Source of the DNA: Chloroflexota bacterium
Lineage (GTDB): Bacteria; Chloroflexota; UBA5177; JANWHV01
NCBI GenBank assembly: GCA_025924845.1
Contig: JAICHN010000325.1
Span: forward strand, 1 to 5,980
Direction: 5' to 3'
DNA length: 5,980 bases
Both the position numbers and the translations under genes were made by a program. Of this stretch, positions 1 through 4,946 are shown piece after piece. Position 1 is the first letter of the stretch. Each line of letters opens with the position of its first letter. The notes beneath the pieces were generated by a model. That model had not been told where the DNA came from and did not search any database. It saw only the letters and a list, made by a program, of their open reading frames with translations.

Positions 1-1673
1 CCTACGAGGAATATGGCGAACAGTGCGTGGAGCGATTCAACGGTATGTTCGCCTTCGCAATCTGGGACGCCCATCGCGGTCGGCTGTTTTGCGCGCGGGA
101 TCGCTGCGGCGTCAAGCCGTTCTACTATGCAGAGGCAGCGGGGCGGTTTGCCTTTGCCTCCGAAATCAAGGCCCTGTTTACCTTTCCGTGGATCCGCGCC
201 GAGCCGAATCAGGCTCGGGTAATGGACTACCTGGTAGCCGGAATCGTCGATCACACGGATGAAACTTTTTTCTCCGACATCAACTCGTTGTCGGCAGGCG
301 CTACGCTCACAATCGGTCCCGGTTACCGGTCGAGCCGCACCTACTGGAGACTGCCTACGGTGGAGGAGGGGCCGGTGGTTGGCCGCCCATCGGCCAGGCG
401 GCGCCTAGGCTGGGCCGAAGAGCTGGAGGCGCACCTCCTCGACAGCGTGCGGTTGCGCCTGCGCAGCGATGTGACCGTGGGCAGCTGCCTCAGCGGCGGC
501 ATAGATTCCTCAACGCTGGTCAGCATGGTGAACCGGCTTCTCGTGCCGGAACAGACGGAGGAACGGACGATCCACGAAACGTGGCACCGCGGCGGCGAAC
601 GGCAGATGACGTTTTCGGCCTGCTTCGACGATCCCGCCATCGACGAACGTCGCTACATGGATGCCGTGGTGGCGCGAACCGGAGTGGCGGCCCGCTTCAC
701 CTATCCAAGCGGTGACGAATTAGCTCAGCAGTTGGCAAGCGTGGTGTGGCACCAGGATGAGCCGTTTCTCTCAACCGGCATACTGGCCCAATGGGAGGTC
801 ATGCGGCTGGCTAACGCGAACGGGGTCAAGGTGCTGCTGGATGGTCAGGGGGCCGATGAACTGCTCTGCGGCTACGTAGGGTACATTGGTCCATTCCTCG
901 CCGATCTGTTTACGCGCGGGCGGCTCGAGGATCTGAGCCGAGAGTTGGCCCTATTCCGCATGAACTATGGCGGGCGGTACGGTTGTCCGGAGCGCCTGAT
1001 GGCGCAAGCACTGCGTGCCCGGCACCCCTGGCTGCGTAGGGACCTTACCGCCCGGCTCGACTCCGGTATAGGAGTACCGGTATGGTTGGGCGACGAGCAA
1101 AAGGCATGGCTTGCCCGAAATCAGTGGGCGCCTCCGCAAGGCTACGCGCCAAACGTACGGGGCTACCTGCCTTCGATGACGAATTGGTTCTTCGCGCGAG
1201 GCAGTCTACCGGCGCTGCTACGTTACGAGGATCGCAATTCGATGGCTTTCGGCGTGGAGGCCCGCGTGCCGTTTCTGGATTACAGGTTAGTGGAGTTTGT
1301 CTTCCGCCAACCCAATGCCTTCAGAATGGAGTATGGACTGGGCAAGCGTACGCTTCGCCGCGTGGCACGTCGTTGGACGCCGCGCGAGGTGTGGACCCGA
1401 CGTGACAAGTTAGGGTTTACCACGCCGGAGGCAGCCTGGCTCCGGGGCCCGGCGCGGGCCGAGGTGATGCGAGTGATGAACGATCTTCCTCCATCGTTTG
1501 GCCGTTTTGTCCGACCCGATGCGGCGCGGGCCGGCTTCGGCACCTTTCTGGCCGGAGGAGGAGATAGCGCAATGATCTGGCGATGGGTGAATCTCGCTCT
1601 CTGGCTGGGGATTTTCGTGGACAACCGATCTGGAGCGGTCCGGCCCTCGGTCCAGCCGCTGGTTGCGCCATGA
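1..1673 (+). CDS. asnB: Asparagine synthetase (glutamine-hydrolysing) family amidotransferase, N-terminus cut by window edge
   Basis: Class II glutamine amidotransferase/ATP-dependent amide ligase: glutamine is hydrolysed in the N-terminal domain and the ammonia is passed to an acyl-adenylate in the C-terminal domain, classically turning aspartate into asparagine in the cytosol. The first full codon is at base 3. The catalytic Cys2 and about 90-100 residues lie upstream of the window. Visible are the end of the glutaminase domain (RFNGMFAFAIWD, ARDRCGVKPFYY, FASEIKALF), the PP-loop SGGIDSS at 492-512, the DGQGADELLCGY segment near 837-872, and RYEDRNSMAFGVEARVPFLD at 1221-1280, all hallmarks of AsnB. 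About 556 residues are present, so the full protein would be about 650, normal for the family. Its stop overlaps the next start (ATGA). The setting in a polysaccharide cluster suggests the acceptor may be a uronic acid carboxyl rather than aspartate. That is inference; the family assignment is secure. Confidence 0.95.
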   Translation, partial: YEEYGEQCVERFNGMFAFAIWDAHRGRLFCARDRCGVKPFYYAEAAGRFAFASEIKALFTFPWIRAEPNQARVMDYLVAGIVDHTDETFFSDINSLSAGATLTIGPGYRSSRTYWRLPTVEEGPVVGRPSARRRLGWAEELEAHLLDSVRLRLRSDVTVGSCLSGGIDSSTLVSMVNRLLVPEQTEERTIHETWHRGGERQMTFSACFDDPAIDERRYMDAVVARTGVAARFTYPSGDELAQQLASVVWHQDEPFLSTGILAQWEVMRLANANGVKVLLDGQGADELLCGYVGYIGPFLADLFTRGRLEDLSRELALFRMNYGGRYGCPERLMAQALRARHPWLRRDLTARLDSGIGVPVWLGDEQKAWLARNQWAPPQGYAPNVRGYLPSMTNWFFARGSLPALLRYEDRNSMAFGVEARVPFLDYRLVEFVFRQPNAFRMEYGLGKRTLRRVARRWTPREVWTRRDKLGFTTPEAAWLRGPARAEVMRVMNDLPPSFGRFVRPDAARAGFGTFLAGGGDSAMIWRWVNLALWLGIFVDNRSGAVRPSVQPLVAP

Positions 1674-2521
1674 TCGTTCGCCCGGAGCAGGCGGATGGTG
1701 CCGACGGGCCGTATGTCCACGACGTGTGCGTGGTGCTGTTGAACTTCAACGGCGGCGCCCTCGTGGTGCGGGCCGTCGAGGCTGTGCGGGCTTCAGAGGA
1801 CATTCGCCCGGCGTTGGTCGTGGTAGACAACGGCTCAACCGACGGCAGCGACCTGGTATTGGAGAAGCTGCTGAGTCGGGACTCGGTCAACTCGCTATTC
1901 ATGCGGACGGGTGCTAATTTGGGGTTCGCGACGGGAAATAATCTTGCCCTGTGGTCCATGCCCGCTCGTGCCGTCTGCCTGCTCAATGGCGACGCCCTGG
2001 TAGAACCGGGGACGCTGCCCGCCCTCCTGAGTCACTTAGATAATCGGCCGCGAACCGGCGCCTGTGGACCGAAGCTGCTCTGGCCCGATGGGAGGCCGCA
2101 ACCCTATTCACACGGTCACGATCCATCTCCAGCCTACCTGTTGCGCCGCGCGATAGCCCATCGACAGGGCAGCCAATTGCATGATTGGGGTGGCGATCGA
2201 CCGCGTACGGTGGATTGGGTGGCCGGCACCTGCATGATGCTGCGCACCGCGGCGCTCGACCGCGTTGGATTACTGGACGAGGGCATTTTTATGTATTTCG
2301 AGGACAATGATCTCTGTAAGCGATTGCGGACGCGGGGATTCAGCATCGATTTCGTGCCGACGACGGCGGTTCATCATTACAACCAGCCCGCCGGGACCGA
2401 TGTGCCGCGTCGCCGAAACTACTATCAGGGCCTAGCCCGATTCTACGATCGCTATTATGGAAGGGCGGCAGGCGCGGCGATCCGAGCGTCGTCTCGCCTG
2501 AGGTTGGCGGCTGGAAGGTAG
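1670..2521 (+). CDS. GT2 family glycosyltransferase (WbbL/rhamnosyltransferase-like)
   Basis: Transfers a sugar from a nucleotide donor to a lipid-linked or glycan acceptor on the cytoplasmic face of the membrane. The 283-residue protein has the GT-A order of this group: VVLLNFNGG (about 21-29), VVDNGSTDGS (51-60), NLGFATGNN (83-91), LLNGDALVEPG (104-114, the DXD-type metal/nucleotide site, NGD where NPD or NSD is commoner), GACGPKLLWPDG (130-141) and VAGTCMMLR followed by IFMYFEDNDLCKRLR (206-220, carrying the acidic catalytic region). These are typical of WbbL-like COG1216 enzymes. No membrane segment is apparent. The ATG at 1670 overlaps the TGA of the amidotransferase gene and lacks a clear Shine-Dalgarno, so translation is probably coupled. 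Donor and acceptor cannot be read from the sequence; dTDP-rhamnose is only the commonest donor in this group. Confidence 0.92.
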   Translation: MIVRPEQADGADGPYVHDVCVVLLNFNGGALVVRAVEAVRASEDIRPALVVVDNGSTDGSDLVLEKLLSRDSVNSLFMRTGANLGFATGNNLALWSMPARAVCLLNGDALVEPGTLPALLSHLDNRPRTGACGPKLLWPDGRPQPYSHGHDPSPAYLLRRAIAHRQGSQLHDWGGDRPRTVDWVAGTCMMLRTAALDRVGLLDEGIFMYFEDNDLCKRLRTRGFSIDFVPTTAVHHYNQPAGTDVPRRRNYYQGLARFYDRYYGRAAGAAIRASSRLRLAAGR

Positions 2522-2529
2522 GCCTTCGA

Positions 2530-2565
2530 GGTTAGCCAAGGCGCGGCCTTGTTATAATCGGTAGG
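2530..2565 (+). promoter_or_regulatory. Candidate sigma70-type promoter with consensus -10 TATAAT
   Basis: A perfect TATAAT stands at 2553-2558 in a GC-rich region right after a gene end. With a 17-base spacer the -35 position is GGTTAG (2530-2535), which is poor, so recognition would depend on the -10 or on an activator. Transcription would be expected to start about 7 bases downstream, near 2565, which is the first base of a GTG codon. It would drive the aminotransferase, 3-dehydrogenase and 6-dehydrogenase genes as one operon, possibly separately from the upstream amidotransferase and glycosyltransferase pair. Confidence 0.5.
2537..2551 (+). terminator. Small perfect hairpin after the glycosyltransferase stop (weak terminator or operator)
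   Basis: CAAGGC, loop GCG, then GCCTTG is a perfect 6-bp inverted repeat beginning 16 bases after the stop at 2521. It is followed by TTATAAT, a poor U-tract, so as an intrinsic terminator it would be weak. It also lies exactly between the -10 box and the -35 region of the candidate promoter, so it could equally be a regulator-binding palindrome. A second GGCCTT at 2521-2526 could pair with the same AAGGC arm, giving an alternative fold. Confidence 0.3.
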
Positions 2566-2744
2566 TGAGTGTGTTCAATTTCGTCCCCCACGCCGCGGGC
2601 GTCAATCACGACCCCTCCCGTCCGTGCGGCTTTGAGTGGGTGAGCGGCGGCATTCTCATCGACGTGAGGGCGCCTATTTATCGCACGCGCCGGATCGAGC
2701 TTGGCACGCGCCGTGGGCGCGCCGCCGCGGTGCCAATGGAATGA
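2565..2744 (+). CDS. Possible small hypothetical protein (59 aa), GTG start, perhaps leaderless
   Basis: I do not recognise this frame. It starts at GTG 2565 (alternative GTG 2571), immediately after an in-frame TAG at 2562-2564, and ends at TGA 2742-2744. By my count GC is about 68, 54 and 78% at codon positions 1, 2 and 3, the pattern of a real GC-rich coding sequence. The start lies six bases after the TATAAT box, the geometry of a leaderless mRNA. The product begins MSVFNFVPHAAGVNHDPSR, continues with a hydrophobic patch near WVSGGILIDVR and ends in an arginine-rich tail (RTRRIELGTRRGR). It has no signal peptide, convincing membrane segment or known motif. It could also be the decayed remnant of a larger gene, or chance in a GC-rich leader. 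Confidence 0.3.
   Translation: MSVFNFVPHAAGVNHDPSRPCGFEWVSGGILIDVRAPIYRTRRIELGTRRGRAAAVPME
2683..2713 (+). repeat. 10-bp direct repeat GCACGCGCCG with 21-base period
   Basis: GCACGCGCCG occurs at 2683-2692 and again at 2704-2713. The 21-base offset is two helical turns and also seven codons. In the frame of the possible small protein it produces the repeated TRR in the arginine-rich tail. It could be tandem binding sites, a coding coincidence or a GC-rich chance match. Confidence 0.3.
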
Positions 2745-2813
2745 CGATCAGCCCTGGCTGGATTTTGGCCATGCGAGTAGGGTGGAGCGGGCCAAGGTAT
2801 TGGCGTGTGCTCT

Positions 2814-2820
2814 GGGAGGA
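2814..2820 (+). promoter_or_regulatory. Ribosome binding site fixing the aminotransferase start
   Basis: GGGAGGA ends nine bases before ATG 2830, an ideal Shine-Dalgarno spacing. It decides for the 2830 start over in-frame upstream alternatives (TTG 2701, GTG 2713), which would add about 40 residues not expected in the family. Confidence 0.8.
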
Positions 2821-2829
2821 ACCAAGGAC

Positions 2830-3903
2830 ATGATCCCGATTGCGAAGCCGTTATTGGGCGGCGACGAAGAGGCGGCGGTGCTCGAGGTCTTGCGATCCGG
2901 GCAGATTGCCCAGGGAGCGCGCGTACAGCAGTTCGAGGATCAATTTGCCGCTGAAATAGGCGCGAGGATCGCGGTAGCCTCCTCGTCGGGCACGGCCTCG
3001 CTGCACCTCAGTTTGCTCGCGCTCGGGATCGGTCCCGGCGACGAGGTAATCACCTCGCCGTTTACCTTTATCGCCTCCGCCAACGCGGCACTGTATGTCG
3101 GGGCTACGCCGGTATTCGCCGATATCGATCCTCGAACCTATAACATCGACCCTGCCGCCGTGGAGGCCAAGGTCACGGCGCGAACCAAGGCGATTTTGCC
3201 GGTACACCTCTACGGTAATCCGGCTGACATGCCGGCGCTGTGCGCGATAGCCGACCGTCACGGTCTCCAAATGATCGAGGACGCAGCCCAGGCCGCTTCC
3301 GCCGCGATCCACGGCAAACCGGTCGGAACCTTTGGCTTGGGAAACTTCTCGCTGTATCCGACAAAAAATATCACCTCGGTGGAAGGCGGAATGTTGACCA
3401 CCGACGATGAAGAACTGGCGGAACGGGTGCGACGGCTGCGCAGTCACGGCCAGTCGGAGCGCTATCGCCACGAGATCCTGGGCTACAACCTGCGTATGAC
3501 TGATATTCACGCGGCGATCGGTATCGCCCAGCTTCACCGTTTGGCGGAGTTTACCCGGAAGCGACAGGCCAACGCTCACTACCTCGATCAAGGTCTCTCG
3601 GACGTGCTCGAAATCCCCTATACGGCTCCCGGCTTTACGCATGTCTATCACCAGTACACGGTGCGTATTCCAAATGGGCGGCGCGACGCGGTGGCTGCCG
3701 CGTTGCGTGAGCGGGGCGTGGGAACGGGAGTACATTATCCGCTCTGCGTCCATCAGCAGCCGCTTTACCGAGAGCGCGGCTACCGTGATTGCTTGCCGGA
3801 GGCGGAACGAGCCGCCAACGAGGTGCTGTGCCTTCCCGTGCATCCTGGCTTGACCGAGCAAGACCTGGAAACGATCGTGCGTGAGGTGCGTACACTGTGC
3901 TAA
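2830..3903 (+). CDS. DegT/DnrJ/EryC1 PLP-dependent nucleotide-sugar aminotransferase (WbpE-like)
   Basis: Cytosolic PLP enzyme that transaminates a keto sugar nucleotide, probably UDP-3-keto-GlcNAc(A), with glutamate as the usual amino donor. The 357-residue product is of normal family length and starts MIPIAKPLLGGDEEAA, as relatives do. Motifs: SSSGTASLHL (51-60, PLP phosphate contact), GDEVITSPFTF (70-80), DIDPRTYNID (98-107), PVHLYGN (124-130), EDAAQ (150-154, Asp contacting the PLP ring nitrogen), SLYPTKNITSVEGG (174-187) with the Schiff-base lysine K179, and the C-terminal VHYPLCVHQQP (301-311). DIDPRTYN and the general course resemble WbpE. The next gene, a 3-dehydrogenase overlapping its stop, supports C3 transamination. 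A 4-keto (ArnB/PseC-like) role is less likely because no 4,6-dehydratase is visible, though one could lie outside the window. Confidence 0.93.
   Translation: MIPIAKPLLGGDEEAAVLEVLRSGQIAQGARVQQFEDQFAAEIGARIAVASSSGTASLHLSLLALGIGPGDEVITSPFTFIASANAALYVGATPVFADIDPRTYNIDPAAVEAKVTARTKAILPVHLYGNPADMPALCAIADRHGLQMIEDAAQAASAAIHGKPVGTFGLGNFSLYPTKNITSVEGGMLTTDDEELAERVRRLRSHGQSERYRHEILGYNLRMTDIHAAIGIAQLHRLAEFTRKRQANAHYLDQGLSDVLEIPYTAPGFTHVYHQYTVRIPNGRRDAVAAALRERGVGTGVHYPLCVHQQPLYRERGYRDCLPEAERAANEVLCLPVHPGLTEQDLETIVREVRTLC
3883..3888 (+). promoter_or_regulatory. Ribosome binding site inside the aminotransferase gene for the GTG start at 3897
   Basis: GAGGTG ends eight bases before GTG 3897. It supports the GTG start that overlaps the preceding TAA (GTGCTAA). 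The next in-frame ATG (codon 12) would cut off the Rossmann glycine loop. Confidence 0.65.
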
Positions 3904-4946
3904 GGGCGGCGGTGATCGGGTGCGGCTCGATGGGTCGCAACCACCTACGCGTGCTTGCCGAATTGGAAGGCCTTGCTCTGGTCGCGGCGGCGGACGAGGA
4001 TGCAAAGAGCCGCGAACTGGCCGGTCGGCGGTTCAATGTACCGACGTACGCAGGTCACGGAGAGTTACTCGAGCAGGCCAAGCCCGACTTTGTCGTGGTC
4101 GCGGTGCCCACCATTGCGCACTACAAAGTGGCAGGCGATACCCTGGGCGCGGGGGTAGCCACTCTGGTTGAGAAGCCTCTCGCGGCAAACGTGGACGAGG
4201 CGCGCGCCCTGGTGGACCTTGCGGTGAGCCATAACGCGCTGCTCGCCGTGGGGCACGTAGAGCACTTCAATCCCGCCGTCAGCGAATTGAAGCGGCGGTT
4301 GGACACGGGAGAACTGGGCCGAGTCTTTCTTGCCCATGTGCGACGTCTAGGGCCGTTTCCGGCCAGGGTCCAGGACATCGGCGTGGTGCTGGATTTGGCG
4401 ACGCACGATCTCGATGTGCTCCGCTACCTAGTGCATCCCGATGTAGTTCGGGTGTTTGCCGAGACTGAACAGCGCATTCATACCGCTCATGAAGATCTGG
4501 TGAGCGCCCAGCTACGCTTCGCCAACGGCGCCATTGCGAATCTTGACATAAATTGGCTGACCCCGGCTAAAGTACGCACCCTTACCCTGACTGGTGAGCG
4601 TGGCATGTTCGTGGTTGATTATTTAGTGCAGGATTTGTATTTTTACGCGAACGATCAGGCGATGATTCAGTGGCAAACGCTGCAAAACCTTTCGGGAGTT
4701 AGCGAGGGGAGTATGACTCGCTACAAGGTGGAGAAGCGTGAGCCCTTGCGGGTAGAGTTGGAGCAGTTTGCGACCGCCGTGGGTCGGAAGCTACATAGGC
4801 CCTTCGCGGGAGACTCGGGCGCCGGAGAACCGACGCTCGTCACCGCCGAGGATGGATTCGAGGCATTGCGCCTGGCTACACTCATTGTGGAGTCCGGCCG
4901 GGCCGGCGCCGTCGTGCAAGCCGGCCGGTTGGGAGAGGTGCGATGA
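3897..4946 (+). CDS. Gfo/Idh/MocA oxidoreductase, probable UDP-GlcNAc(A) 3-dehydrogenase (WbpB/WlbA-like)
   Basis: NAD(P)-dependent cytosolic dehydrogenase expected to oxidise C3 of UDP-GlcNAc or UDP-GlcNAcA and so supply the 3-keto substrate of the preceding aminotransferase. It has 349 residues. The N-terminal Rossmann domain shows AAVIGCGSMGRNH (4-16), VVVAVPT (66-72) and the family signature EKP (92-94, K93 catalytic). The C-terminal domain shows VGHVEHFNPAV (118-128), RRLGPFP (149-155) and D166-L-A-T-H170, the DxxxH catalytic pair. The GH(I/V)E(R/H)FNPA stretch, as I recall, is characteristic of UDP-GlcNAc 3-dehydrogenase-type members of this large family. The GTG start overlaps the aminotransferase stop by seven bases and its own TGA overlaps the next ATG, so the three genes form one coupled unit. 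The exact substrate, neutral or uronic, is inference from context. Confidence 0.92.
   Translation: MLRAAVIGCGSMGRNHLRVLAELEGLALVAAADEDAKSRELAGRRFNVPTYAGHGELLEQAKPDFVVVAVPTIAHYKVAGDTLGAGVATLVEKPLAANVDEARALVDLAVSHNALLAVGHVEHFNPAVSELKRRLDTGELGRVFLAHVRRLGPFPARVQDIGVVLDLATHDLDVLRYLVHPDVVRVFAETEQRIHTAHEDLVSAQLRFANGAIANLDINWLTPAKVRTLTLTGERGMFVVDYLVQDLYFYANDQAMIQWQTLQNLSGVSEGSMTRYKVEKREPLRVELEQFATAVGRKLHRPFAGDSGAGEPTLVTAEDGFEALRLATLIVESGRAGAVVQAGRLGEVR
4931..4940 (+). promoter_or_regulatory. Ribosome binding site for the 6-dehydrogenase
   Basis: GGGAGAGGTG precedes ATG 4943; GGGAG sits seven bases upstream. It lies inside the end of the 3-dehydrogenase gene and supports the ATGA-overlapping start. 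Confidence 0.6.

Larger units (their letters stand above)
2522..2829 (+). other. 308-base gap between glycosyltransferase and aminotransferase genes
   Basis: This is the only stretch in the window without a recognisable gene. It holds a 6-bp-arm hairpin just after the glycosyltransferase stop, a TATAAT box, an open GTG frame of 59 codons, a short direct repeat, and at its right end a strong ribosome binding site for the aminotransferase. If the promoter is real and the small frame is not translated, the aminotransferase mRNA would have a leader of about 265 bases. No tRNA, IS end or CRISPR-like repeat was seen. Confidence 0.8.

Noticed and set aside
1583..1669. Longer glycosyltransferase start at ATG 1583, with GGAGGAGGAG at 1554-1563 upstream
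   Set aside because: The purine run is about 20 bases from this ATG, too far for a ribosome site. The extra 29 residues do not look like GT2 sequence and would overlap the amidotransferase gene by 91 bases.
1280..1986. Overlapping - strand open frames opposite the amidotransferase end and glycosyltransferase start
   Set aside because: They are low-complexity Arg/Ser/Pro/Ala-rich translations typical of shadow frames, opposite well-supported genes.
2701..2829. Extended aminotransferase start at TTG 2701 or GTG 2713
   Set aside because: Family members begin close to the IPxxKP motif, and a strong GGGAGGA at ideal spacing serves ATG 2830.
2851..4005. 384-codon open frame on the - strand opposite the aminotransferase gene
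   Set aside because: It lies over a confidently identified gene, its translation shows no family motif, and long antisense frames are common opposite GC-rich genes.
4543..4573. TTGACA at 4543-4548 with TAAAGT at 4568-4573 as an internal promoter
   Set aside because: The 19-base spacer and weak -10 lie inside a conserved coding stretch (LDINWLTPAKV), so the match is probably coding coincidence.
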